Positions 1 to 7,152 of a DNA stretch of 11,564 nucleotides are shown piece after piece. The notes beneath the pieces are model-generated. The model worked only from the letters and a program-made list of their open reading frames with translations. It was not told the origin of the DNA and ran no database searches. Every line of letters starts with the position of its first letter. The first letter of the stretch is position 1. The DNA lies in assembly GCA_009908925.1 (NCBI GenBank), contig JAAAOH010000312.1:1-11564 (forward strand), in the 5' to 3' direction. Position numbers and translations under genes: made by a program. The stretch is from Spirochaetota bacterium. GTDB lineage: Bacteria; Spirochaetota; Spirochaetia; DSM-27196; PWMO01.

Positions 1-1
1 T

Positions 2-406
2 GATGAGAGCTCGCCCAGTGGTCTCCCGACTGCCGAGATTCGCCTCGGAGGCACGAGCATGACCGTGGAGGTTTCGGCAACTCCCGAGAGCCGGCGTCAG
101 GGACTCATGAACCGGGAAGCGCTTGCACGCGATCGGGGGATGCTTTTCGTGTTTCCGGAATCGGACTATCGGTCCTTCTGGATGAAGAACACCTCGATAC
201 CGTTGTCCCTCGCCTACATCCGGGAAGACGGGGCCATCACCGGTATCTACGAGCTCGAGCCGTTCTCTCTGGAGTCGGTGGATTCTCGCGCCGAGGTCAA
301 ATACGCACTCGAGGTGAACCGCGGCACGTTCGAGCGACTGGGTGTGGGCGCGGGCGACCGGATACTGCTGCCCTCGAGTCTTCCTGAAGCCTCCGACGCG
401 AGGTGA
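2..406 (+). CDS. DUF192 family protein (5' partial)
   Basis: The reading frame is open from the first bases of the window to the TGA at 404-406, giving 134 visible residues, so the gene starts upstream. An internal ATG at 59 would cut into the conserved first strand (EIRLGGTSMTVEVSATPE) and is probably not the start. The DUF192 hallmarks are clear: a RRQGLMNRE block, then GMLFVFPESD, then the signature FWMKNTSIPLSLAYI, then ALEVNRGTFERLGVGAGDRI near the end. DUF192 proteins are small beta-rich domains, usually exported behind a signal peptide. That peptide would lie in the missing part. Their biochemical role is not established. The gene converges on xseB with 64 nt between stop codons and shows no functional link to it. 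Family assignment is strong; function is unknown. Confidence 0.85.
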   Translation, partial: DESSPSGLPTAEIRLGGTSMTVEVSATPESRRQGLMNREALARDRGMLFVFPESDYRSFWMKNTSIPLSLAYIREDGAITGIYELEPFSLESVDSRAEVKYALEVNRGTFERLGVGAGDRILLPSSLPEASDAR

Positions 407-470
407 GCCTGGCTGCGGCAGGCATGTCGGCTGTCATGTACGCATAGCCGGCAGCGAGGCCGCGTTCCGC

Positions 471-788
471 TCAGCTGTCCTGTGAACCGGCGCCGCCGTC
501 ACCCGGACCGTCGCCGGACGATTTCTCACCGCCGGACTTCTTTCCCTCTCCGGCCAGCTCGCTGAGCTCCGGAAACAGCTCGAGGACCGGCTCCTCGTCG
601 GGCTGATCGGGCTCGTTGACGAGGATCTCCACCTTTCGCTCGACTTTGGAGAGATCTTTCTCGAGCTGTTTCGCAAGGCGCATGCCCTCTTCGAAAGTCT
701 GTACGGCCTCGTCGAGCCCAAGATCACCCGTTCGAATCTTCTCCGAGAGTGCTTCCAGACGCTCCAGTCGGTCCTCGAATGTCTGCAT
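471..788 (-). CDS. xseB: Exodeoxyribonuclease VII small subunit XseB
   Basis: This 105-residue protein is the small subunit of exodeoxyribonuclease VII, a cytoplasmic complex of one XseA and several XseB chains that degrades single-stranded DNA to short oligonucleotides. The XseB domain fills about the first 60 residues: TFEDRLERLEALSEKI, then the signature GDLGLDEAVQTFEEGMRLAK, then the second helix of the hairpin, EKDLSKVERKVEIL. The remaining 40 or so residues form an acidic, Gly/Ser-rich tail (GEGKKSGGEKSSGDGPGDGG) that is longer than usual and probably disordered. The ATG at 788 fits because the domain begins immediately after it. A ribosome binding site AGGAG lies on the minus strand at 799-803, about 10 nt upstream, inside xseA. 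The 65-nt overlap with xseA implies coupled translation. Confidence 0.93.
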   Translation of the reverse strand: MQTFEDRLERLEALSEKIRTGDLGLDEAVQTFEEGMRLAKQLEKDLSKVERKVEILVNEPDQPDEEPVLELFPELSELAGEGKKSGGEKSSGDGPGDGGAGSQDS

Positions 789-1995
789 CGTTGTGCTGCT
801 CCTGTACTTCAGTGGTAATGGCTGAGTGCGCGAACCGCGCCACGACCCGTGAGCCGACGGGGGCCTCCGCGGCGTCGGTGACGACCGAATCGTCCTCCGC
901 GCGGGTCACAATGGAAAAACCGCGCTCGAGCACCGCCTGGGGGGAGAGCGTCTCGAGCTCCTTGACCGCCACGCTAAGCCGATGTCGGGTGGACGTGATG
1001 CGCTCGGTGGTATTTCGCAGCAGGGACTCTTTTGCATCGTCGAAGCGCTGATGGATTGGGTGCACGAATTGCTCGAAGTTGCGGTGCATGCGCTCGGAGC
1101 TGAACTGCTCGACCGCGAACCGGGTACGCTCGACCTTCTGTTTGAGCCCGGCGATGATCGTGCGCCCGAGCCCGAGGATATGCCTTCGATACTCGCCGCG
1201 GTCGATCGATACGAGCTCGGCCGCAGCCGAGGGGGTGGGTGCGCGGCGGTCTGCTGCGAGCTCAACGAGCGAAATGTCGATCTCGTGGCCGACAGCGGCG
1301 ATAACCGGCGTCTCCGCTTCGGCGACCGCTCGTACCACCGCTTCGTCTGAGAAGGGCAGCAGATCCTCGAGGGATCCGCCCCCGCGGGTGACGACGATGA
1401 CGTCACCGAGACGATGCCGATCGGCGCGGCGGATCTGCGCCGCGATTCCCGCAGCGGCTCCGTCTCCCTGCACGAGGGTTGGCAGTACGACGAGGTTAAT
1501 GCCCGAATGCCGCCGTCCGAGCACCTGCAGGATGTCTCGGATAGCCGCCCCCGTCGGGGACGTGACCACGGCGACACGCTCGGGAAAGGCCGGGATGGGG
1601 CGCTTTCGCTCCTCGTCGAAGAGGCCTTCCGCGGCGAGGCGCTGCTTGCGTTCTTCGAGTGTTGCGAGGATGCTGCCGACTCCCGCAAGGCGCATCGACT
1701 CGCAGATGATCTGATAGTTCCCGCGCCGTGCGTACACCGACACATTGCCGGTGACGACGACCAGCTTTCCGTCCGCCGGTTCGAAGGCAAGTGTGTTCGT
1801 TCGATTGCGGAACATGACCGCCTGGATAACCGCTTCCTCGTCCTTGAGGGTGAAGTAGAGGTGGCCGGCCGCCGACGCCTTGAAGTTCGACACTTCGCCC
1901 TCGAGCACGATGTTGGGAAATCGCTCTTCGAGGGCGTACTTGATTCTTCGGGTGAGCTCGCCGACGCTGAGCGGTTTCTGTGCGCCGCCGTCCAT
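724..1995 (-). CDS. xseA: Exodeoxyribonuclease VII large subunit XseA
   Basis: This 423-residue protein is the catalytic large subunit of exodeoxyribonuclease VII, acting on single-stranded DNA in repair and recombination. Residues 7-105 form the N-terminal OB-fold (LSVGELTRRIKYALEERFP, GEVSNFKASAAGHLYFTLKD, GNYQI). The catalytic domain starts near residue 130 with the family signature KRPIPAFPERVAVVTSPTGA and continues through VVTRGGGSLEDLLPFSDE (201-218) and AAVGHEIDISLVELAADRRA (233-252), followed by PTPSAAAELV. Residues from about 265 to 350 look like the long helical, coiled-coil region that binds XseB. The LSPQAVLERGFSIV block (350-363) is the usual C-terminal element. About 30 residues follow the expected domain end; their codons include the first 65 nt overlapping xseB. 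The start at 1995 sits 22 nt from the divergent start at 2018 and has no obvious Shine-Dalgarno sequence. Confidence 0.95.
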   Translation of the reverse strand: MDGGAQKPLSVGELTRRIKYALEERFPNIVLEGEVSNFKASAAGHLYFTLKDEEAVIQAVMFRNRTNTLAFEPADGKLVVVTGNVSVYARRGNYQIICESMRLAGVGSILATLEERKQRLAAEGLFDEERKRPIPAFPERVAVVTSPTGAAIRDILQVLGRRHSGINLVVLPTLVQGDGAAAGIAAQIRRADRHRLGDVIVVTRGGGSLEDLLPFSDEAVVRAVAEAETPVIAAVGHEIDISLVELAADRRAPTPSAAAELVSIDRGEYRRHILGLGRTIIAGLKQKVERTRFAVEQFSSERMHRNFEQFVHPIHQRFDDAKESLLRNTTERITSTRHRLSVAVKELETLSPQAVLERGFSIVTRAEDDSVVTDAAEAPVGSRVVARFAHSAITTEVQEQHNDADIRGPTGASGSTLGEDSNG

Positions 1996-2035
1996 GCTTT
2001 GAGCTTACACGTTCGCTATGATAAACTCAATCGCC
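1996..2035. promoter_or_regulatory. Compact divergent intergenic region (xseA / spiro-SPASM)
   Basis: Only 22 nt separate the xseA start (1995, minus) from the first plausible plus-strand ATG (2018), or 40 nt if the second ATG at 2036 is used. Promoters for both directions must lie here or reach into the coding sequences. On the plus strand TATGAT at 2017-2022 resembles a -10 box, but no convincing -35 lies at normal spacing. On the minus strand a TTGAGT/TAAGCT pair at about 17-nt spacing is a weak candidate. Neither gene has a visible Shine-Dalgarno sequence. This is a location argument and not a confident promoter call. Confidence 0.3.
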
Positions 2036-3679
2036 ATGAAACTGAGCGTGTGTATCGACGCCACGGCGTTGAGCAAATATGCGGTCGCCCCGCTTGCCGA
2101 GGGACCGAGTGCGGCAGAGCGTGTGGGCCGGTTTGCAGCGAACCTCCCGAACGTTCTGGGGACGACGATTCTGGCGGATCGGGAGACCCCGGCTGCGGCA
2201 GTCGCGGCCGCTCGCGCGGGCGGCGGAGATGCGAGTGCCGGCGGAGGCCCGGGGGGCGCGGCCGTCATCACCCGTGATGCCTGGGATACGGTGGCACTCG
2301 TCACTGCGCTGAAAGAGGCTGCTGCCGGCGCAGACGCGCTGCTTCTCTGTCGCGCGGATGCACCCTTCCTCGACCCGACGGTGACCGGCCGCATGCTCGA
2401 GAGCCACCATACCTACGTTGCGGAGTTCACCTTTGCCGACGGCTATCCCGGCGGGATTACACCGGAGATCGTCGATCCTCGCATTCTTGATCAGCTGCGC
2501 GCGCTGGCCGAAGGGTCGCCCGAGCCCGTAACCCGGGACGCGCTCTTCGCCGTCGTGCAAAAGGACATCAACGCGTTCGACGTTGAAACCGAGCTGTCAC
2601 CTGTGGATCTGAGGATACTGCGGGCGACGCTCGCCTGCGATACGGCGCGCAACTATCTTTTGTGCTCCCGCGTAGCGGCGGAGCTGGAAACCGGCGGTGA
2701 GCGCAACGACCGCGGCATCGGAGGCGGTGGAACTACGGACGGGGGCGGCGCTTCCGTGGGGCATGCCGCCGAGGGCCAGGCCGCCGAGGGCCAGGCCGCC
2801 CGGATCGGCGAGCTTCTTCAGCGTCGCGGGGAGATCCTGCGCACGCTCCCGGCCTACACCTCGATACAGGTGGTCGAGGGCGACGTGCAGACACCCATTC
2901 ACAGCCCCTACCAACTCATGCGCCCGGATGCTCTGGAGGTACGGGAAGAGATGCCGCTCGAGCGCTTCGAGGCTCTCATCGGTGAGCTCGCGAGCTTCGC
3001 GCCGGACGGTATGGTGCACATCTCCCTGTGGGGCGAGATCGGTCTTCACTCGCGCCTTCCCGAGCTCATTCGCACGGTGGAGGAAGCTCCGGGGCTCGAG
3101 CTGCTCCTGGAGACATCCGGTGTCGGATGGCGTGACGAGCATGTGAGCGAGGTCGCCGCGATGAAACTGAGCTCGACCCGCTTCATCATCGATCTGGATA
3201 GTGATGATGAGGAGAGTTACACGCGCGTGCGTGGCCATGGGTTTCAGGAGGCCCGGCAAACCGCCGATACACTTCTAGAGGCGCATGGAGACCGCGTCTA
3301 CGTGCAGACGATACGGATGGGCGAAACGGAGCAGCAGGTCGAAGCCTTCTACCGGGCGTGGAAGGATCGCGGCGTGCAGGTGATCGTGCAGAAGTACGAC
3401 CACTACTGCGGAAAGCTGCCGGACAGGCGCGTCACCGATATCTCGCCGCTGAGCCGGTTTCCCTGTCGCCATACGCAGCGCGATCTGAACATCCTGATAG
3501 ACGGCAGTGTGCCGATGTGCAGAGAAGACCTGGATCGCGAGCATATGATGGGGAACGTGTTTGAAGACGGCATCGAGTCAGTCTGGCAGAACGGCAACGC
3601 GGCCCATCTCCGTCAGGTACGCGCGGAGTATCCGGAGCTCTGCCGGCGGTGTGATGAGTACTACACATTCAACTACTGA
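2018..3679 (+). CDS. Spiro-SPASM protein: SpsF-like domain + Cys-less radical-SAM-like domain + SPASM/twitch
   Basis: This 553-residue protein matches the architecture of the spirochaete-restricted 'spiro-SPASM' family, as I recall it; no function is established. Residues 7-215 resemble an SpsF-type cytidylyltransferase fold: CRADAPFLDP at 111-120 aligns with the sugar-nucleotide enzyme two genes downstream. The R-x-x-S-x-R nucleotide-binding signature is absent. Residues 224-263 form a Gly/Ala-rich linker. Residues 280-460 look like a radical SAM barrel (HISLWGEIGLHSRLPEL, LLLETSG, FIIDLDSDDEESYTRVRG), but no CxxxCxxC motif exists. The C-terminus keeps a SPASM/twitch-like set: C464, C483-x12-G-x4-C501 and C542-x2-C545. 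The start is uncertain: ATG 2018 or ATG 2036 (MKLSVCIDA), neither with a clear ribosome binding site. It heads the seven-gene run and overlaps the next gene by 26 nt. Confidence 0.85.
   Translation: MINSIAMKLSVCIDATALSKYAVAPLAEGPSAAERVGRFAANLPNVLGTTILADRETPAAAVAAARAGGGDASAGGGPGGAAVITRDAWDTVALVTALKEAAAGADALLLCRADAPFLDPTVTGRMLESHHTYVAEFTFADGYPGGITPEIVDPRILDQLRALAEGSPEPVTRDALFAVVQKDINAFDVETELSPVDLRILRATLACDTARNYLLCSRVAAELETGGERNDRGIGGGGTTDGGGASVGHAAEGQAAEGQAARIGELLQRRGEILRTLPAYTSIQVVEGDVQTPIHSPYQLMRPDALEVREEMPLERFEALIGELASFAPDGMVHISLWGEIGLHSRLPELIRTVEEAPGLELLLETSGVGWRDEHVSEVAAMKLSSTRFIIDLDSDDEESYTRVRGHGFQEARQTADTLLEAHGDRVYVQTIRMGETEQQVEAFYRAWKDRGVQVIVQKYDHYCGKLPDRRVTDISPLSRFPCRHTQRDLNILIDGSVPMCREDLDREHMMGNVFEDGIESVWQNGNAAHLRQVRAEYPELCRRCDEYYTFNY
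2765..2800 (+). repeat. 15-bp in-frame tandem repeat in the linker of the spiro-SPASM gene
   Basis: The unit GCCGCCGAGGGCCAG occurs twice in direct succession (2765-2779 and 2780-2794), followed by a third partial copy GCCGCC (2795-2800). It encodes a repeated A-A-E-G-Q in a Gly/Ala-rich linker between the SpsF-like and radical-SAM-like domains. Because the unit is a multiple of three, copy-number changes would keep the frame and only alter linker length. Confidence 0.85.
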
Positions 3680-4607
3680 GGAAAGTTTACCGTATACCGT
3701 CGTCGGGGGCAGACATGTCGACCGCGGTGTGTCCTCCTCTATCAACCTGACTCTGGTTGTCCTAAACCGCGGGCGGAGCATCAACCGCGGCGGCTTCTTT
3801 GAGCGGCTGCTGGATCTCGGCTTCTCGGATGTGTTGTCGGTGGAAAATGCCGGGTCGCATTACGATGTGGAGTCGCTGTCGCAGGCGCACCGGGATGTAC
3901 GGTTCCTCCTGTTGAGGCGTGAGACGAGCCTCGGAGAGCAGGTGAACGTCTCGATGCAGGAGGCGCGCGGGCGCTTCGTCTATGTCATCTGGAACGACAT
4001 GAAAGTATCAGGACTGAGCGATGCGATGCAGAACGCGCTGCGCGCGCGAAACTATCTGTGTACAGCGCCTCTGGTTCGGAATCAGAAGTCGGAGCTCCTG
4101 CCGACGGCGATGGCGCCGGCCTTCTATCGTTCCAGACTGAAGGTCCTGCCGCTGGTGCCCGCCTACATCGGAACACCCACGCTCTACCCCTACGACTATG
4201 TGGGCATATACAACAGGGAACAATTCGTGTTCTCGGGAGGCTACGACCACCGCATTCCCTCTCCGTACTGGCAAAAGCTTGATTTCGGCTTTCGAGCCCA
4301 TATGTGGGGTTATACGATTCACGTCGACCCGCAGCTTCTGGTTTCGAGCGCCCATGCGCCCGTCGAGGATGCAACCCCCGATGAGAGCTACCGGCGATTC
4401 TTTCTGAAAAACCTCTCGGTTCGATTCAGTGCGGACCAGGCGGACCTGCCGGTTTCGCGTTTCCCGGCATTCGCGCTGAAGACCGGCGGTGGCCTGTACG
4501 GGAGCTGGCGTCTGTTCCGCGAAGTGCAGAACTGGGTGCGGGAGAACCGCTACCGCTTCAAGCAGGATGCCCGCCGCGTGACCGAGCTCTGGGAGGCGGA
4601 CCGATGA
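3654..4607 (+). CDS. Family 2-like glycosyltransferase (GT-A fold)
   Basis: I read this 317-residue protein as a probable GT2-type glycosyltransferase working in the cytoplasm; acceptor and donor are unknown. Residues 28-118 have the GT-A pattern: INLTLVVLNRGRS as the first strand and loop, a second strand DVLSVENAG, the helix LGEQVNVSMQEARGRFVYVIWND, with WND at 113-115 at the place of the usual metal-binding DxD. Later, FSGGYDHRIPSPYWQKLDFGFRA (split around residues 193-215) matches the acceptor-loop and E/D-D region of GT2 enzymes. The C-terminal 50 residues are basic and helical. I chose ATG 3654; the same frame is open back to 3561, but that extension is encoded within the SPASM region of the preceding gene. 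GTG 3651 is possible, and the upstream ribosome binding site is weak. It overlaps the preceding gene by 26 nt and the next by 4 nt. Confidence 0.7.
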   Translation: MSTTHSTTEESLPYTVVGGRHVDRGVSSSINLTLVVLNRGRSINRGGFFERLLDLGFSDVLSVENAGSHYDVESLSQAHRDVRFLLLRRETSLGEQVNVSMQEARGRFVYVIWNDMKVSGLSDAMQNALRARNYLCTAPLVRNQKSELLPTAMAPAFYRSRLKVLPLVPAYIGTPTLYPYDYVGIYNREQFVFSGGYDHRIPSPYWQKLDFGFRAHMWGYTIHVDPQLLVSSAHAPVEDATPDESYRRFFLKNLSVRFSADQADLPVSRFPAFALKTGGGLYGSWRLFREVQNWVRENRYRFKQDARRVTELWEADR

Positions 4608-5305
4608 CCGCGATATTCCTCCAGGTACGCCTCGGTTCCAGCCGTTTTCCCCGAAAAGCGCTGGCCGAGCTTGCCGGGCGCCCCGTGATCGAGCATGCCA
4701 TGCACGCACTCAGGGAGGTTGCCGTGGACCGCCACGTGCTGCTGACCGACCAGGAAAGCGCAGCGCAGCTTTCGCCCCATGCCTCCCGGTCGGGTTTCGG
4801 GCTGTTCGTCGGTGACCCCCACGACGTGCTTGCGCGTTTCGCCGCAGCCGTCGAATGGTACGAGCCTGCGACCGTGGTGCGCGCCACCGGAGACAATCCT
4901 CTTGTATCCGCCGACGTCACGAGGGCGGCACTGGAGGCTCATGCAGAAAGTGGCGCCGACTACACCGCGCTGACCGGGGGGCCTCTCGGGACGGGCGTAG
5001 AGGTTATAAGAGCGCAGGCCCTGCTTCAGGCGGCGGGGGAGGCACGTGATCCCTACGAGAGGGAACACGTGACCCCGTTCCTATACCGCCACCCGGAGCG
5101 CTTCCGCCTGCGTATCGAGTCGGTGCGCGAGTCCTGGCGGCGTGACGCGGCATCGGTAACGCTCGATACCCCCGCGGACTATTCGCGACTGAAGGAGATC
5201 TTCGGTGAGCTCTACGCGGGGGCGCCCATCGATATCGAAACCCTCGTCACTCACCTCTCGCAGTCGGCCCGCGAGGAACGGGGGTCCCGCAGACACAGCG
5301 CATGA
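4604..5305 (+). CDS. SpsF-like sugar cytidylyltransferase
   Basis: This 233-residue protein belongs to the SpsF / CMP-acylneuraminate synthetase-like nucleotidyltransferases, which activate a sugar by transferring a nucleotide from CTP. The nucleotide-binding signature QVRLGSSRFPRK is at residues 7-18 (R9, S13, R14, K18). Residues 69-82 give GDPHDVLARFAAA, 92-100 give VRATGDNPL with the metal-site D97, 127-134 give PLGTGVEV, 150-160 give PYEREHVTPF, and LDTPADYSRL follows near 187-196. All match the SpsF consensus and the length is normal. The ATG overlaps the previous stop as ATGA (4604-4607), with GGGAGGCGG at 4591-4599 as ribosome binding site. No nonulosonate synthase gene (NeuB/PseI/SpsE) is visible nearby, so the activated sugar cannot be named. 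Family confidence is high, substrate unknown. Confidence 0.88.
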   Translation: MTAIFLQVRLGSSRFPRKALAELAGRPVIEHAMHALREVAVDRHVLLTDQESAAQLSPHASRSGFGLFVGDPHDVLARFAAAVEWYEPATVVRATGDNPLVSADVTRAALEAHAESGADYTALTGGPLGTGVEVIRAQALLQAAGEARDPYEREHVTPFLYRHPERFRLRIESVRESWRRDAASVTLDTPADYSRLKEIFGELYAGAPIDIETLVTHLSQSAREERGSRRHSA

Positions 5306-7152
5306 GGCCCCCGGTCATTTTCCTTCCCGAGTACAGACGCAGACACGGTCTCGGTCATTTCTCGCGGGCGGCGTCGCTGGCGGCGGAGATCGGTACCCGG
5401 GCCTTCATCTACCTGCCGGCTCACCTCGACCCTGACCGGCGGGATGCGCTGCGGGCCATAGCCGCGGCCCGCAACGTGGAGGACCGCCTCCTGGAGAGGC
5501 TCCCCGGCGAGGCTACCGGCCGACGGCGGTTCTTCGTGGTCGACAGGCGGGACGTCTCCGGCGAGGAGCTCGAGCGGCTGCGCCGGACGGGATTCGCGCT
5601 CGCCATCGACGCCGCCGGTTCGGGGAGACAGCACTGTGATTATCTCGTGGATGTTCTGCCCCGACGTGATGATGCGCCGGCAAACGTCCGGGATCTGCGA
5701 CTTCTCGATCTGCCGGCTGTCGGCCCGTCTTCGACGACCGGCTGGGCAGCGCCGTCGACGGCAGGGGCCTCCGGGTCCGCGGCGTCGGCCGCGCGCAGAG
5801 TCCTGGTCACCTTCGGCGGTGACGACCCCGGGGGGATGACCGGGCAGGTAGTGAGCGCCGTTCTGTCGACAGGGCGATACGCCGGCGAAGACATCGATGT
5901 TCTCCTTCCCCAGCTTTCGCCGCAGGCGGCGGCGAGCGTCGTTGACCTGGGGGGCGACGTTCGCCTCATCAGCGGGCCGGTGGACCTGCGGGAGACCATC
6001 GCGGGATACGAGTTGGTGGTCACCTCCTTCGGGCTGACCGCCTTCGAGGCTGCGTGGGGCGGTGCCGAGGTCCTGCTCGTGAATGCAAGCCGGTATCACG
6101 CGCAGCTCGCCCGCCGAGCGGGCTTTCGAAGCGTCGCCGTTGGTCGCCCGCCACTGCGTCGGCTGTCCCGGCTCCTCGATCGCCGCATGCGCACGGGCGG
6201 CGGGGCCGACAGGGTCCGGGAGAAGCTGACCGGCGCCGATTCGATCTCCCTCTCCTCTCTCATCTCATCCCTCGACCTGCCGCTCGTCCACGACTGTCCT
6301 GCCTGCGCCGCGCACGAAGGGCAAGTCGTGGCACGCTTCGAGCACCGAACCTACGTCCGCTGTGCGGACTGTGGGATGATATACCTCCGAAGCTTCGAGG
6401 CGCCACGCGACTATCCCGAAGGCTACTTCTTCGAGGAGTACCGCCGGCAGTACGGCAGGACCTACCTCGAGGACGCCCCTCAGATCAGACGCACGGGACA
6501 CCGAAGGCTCGAGGACGTCGCACGCGCGGCCGGGCACTCCGGCACTGGGCGCCTTATCGATATCGGGTGTGCGTACGGGCCCTTCCTCTCCGCAGCAGCC
6601 GAGCGCGGCTACACGCCGGTCGGCGTCGACGTGAGCGGGGCCGCGGTATCCTACGTCGTCTCGGAGCTCGGATTCCCGGCTTTTCGGATGGCCCTCGAGG
6701 AGCTTGCCGCTTCCGAGAAGCGTCCACGGGAGCTCGAACGTGGCGGAGCGGCGGTGGTGACGATGTGGTACGTGATCGAACATCTCCCGGATCTCACAGA
6801 CGCCCTCTCGGTGGTGTCTGATCTCCTCGAGCCCGGAGGCGTGTTCGCCTTCTCTACGCCGAATGCGACGGGCGTTTCGGCACGTCGAAGCCGTCGTGAT
6901 TTTTTGCGCAGAAGTCCCCCTGATCATTTCACGGTCTGGTCTCCGCGCACCGCCCGGCAAGTGCTCGCGCGATACGGATTCGAAGTTACCGGCGTACGCG
7001 TTACCGGCCACCATCCCGAGCGTTTTCCCGGCGCATCACGCCTCCGCGACGGTGGGCCGGGGCGGCGGGTGCTGCTCGCGTTCAGCCGCGTGCTGGGACT
7101 CGGAGACACGTTCGAGGTCTACGCGGTGAAACGGAAGGGGAACAATGAGTAG
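5302..7152 (+). CDS. PseG-like sugar-nucleotide hydrolase/transferase fused to Zn-ribbon SAM methyltransferase
   Basis: This 616-residue protein is a fusion. Residues 1-310 match the GT-B fold of PseG/SpsG, which cleaves a UDP-linked aminosugar in nonulosonic acid synthesis: HGLGHFSRAASLA (15-27) carries the His equivalent to the catalytic His of PseG; VLVTFGGDDPGG (167-178) is the nucleotide-binding loop; SFGLTAFEAAWGGAEVLLVN (242-261) with HAQLARRAG is the C-terminal ligand site. A low-complexity Ser/Ala stretch (143-165) separates the halves. Residues 332-357 hold a Zn-ribbon (C332-x2-C335, C354-x2-C357). Residues 412-610 form a class I SAM methyltransferase: LIDIGCAYGPFLSAA (418-432), GVDVS (441-445), VTMWYVIEHLPD (486-497), LEPGGVFAFSTPN. 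The ATG overlaps the spsF-like stop as ATGA (5302-5305). Substrate is unknown; domain calls are secure. Confidence 0.85.
   Translation: MRPPVIFLPEYRRRHGLGHFSRAASLAAEIGTRAFIYLPAHLDPDRRDALRAIAAARNVEDRLLERLPGEATGRRRFFVVDRRDVSGEELERLRRTGFALAIDAAGSGRQHCDYLVDVLPRRDDAPANVRDLRLLDLPAVGPSSTTGWAAPSTAGASGSAASAARRVLVTFGGDDPGGMTGQVVSAVLSTGRYAGEDIDVLLPQLSPQAAASVVDLGGDVRLISGPVDLRETIAGYELVVTSFGLTAFEAAWGGAEVLLVNASRYHAQLARRAGFRSVAVGRPPLRRLSRLLDRRMRTGGGADRVREKLTGADSISLSSLISSLDLPLVHDCPACAAHEGQVVARFEHRTYVRCADCGMIYLRSFEAPRDYPEGYFFEEYRRQYGRTYLEDAPQIRRTGHRRLEDVARAAGHSGTGRLIDIGCAYGPFLSAAAERGYTPVGVDVSGAAVSYVVSELGFPAFRMALEELAASEKRPRELERGGAAVVTMWYVIEHLPDLTDALSVVSDLLEPGGVFAFSTPNATGVSARRSRRDFLRRSPPDHFTVWSPRTARQVLARYGFEVTGVRVTGHHPERFPGASRLRDGGPGRRVLLAFSRVLGLGDTFEVYAVKRKGNNE

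Noticed and set aside
407..470. Small inverted repeats (GCCTG/CAGGC at 407-423 and CGGCT/AGCCG at 428-450) as a terminator between the convergent genes
   Set aside because: Stems are only 5 bp and no T-run follows on either strand.
906..1790. Second minus-strand frame within xseA (294 codons)
   Set aside because: It is an Arg/Ser-rich out-of-frame shadow of xseA; XseA motifs run continuously through this region in the other frame.
2864..2917. Calling the spiro-SPASM protein an active radical SAM enzyme
   Set aside because: The CxxxCxxC motif that binds the SAM-cleaving cluster is absent, so the activity cannot be claimed.
3561..3653. Upstream ATG at 3561 as the start of the glycosyltransferase
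   Set aside because: It would add 31 residues encoded within the SPASM region of the preceding gene, in another frame; the extension is Arg/Ser-rich and shadow-like.
5251..6099. Long minus-strand open frame opposite the PseG-like gene
   Set aside because: The translation is Arg/Pro/Gly-rich with no family features, while the plus strand encodes conserved PseG motifs.
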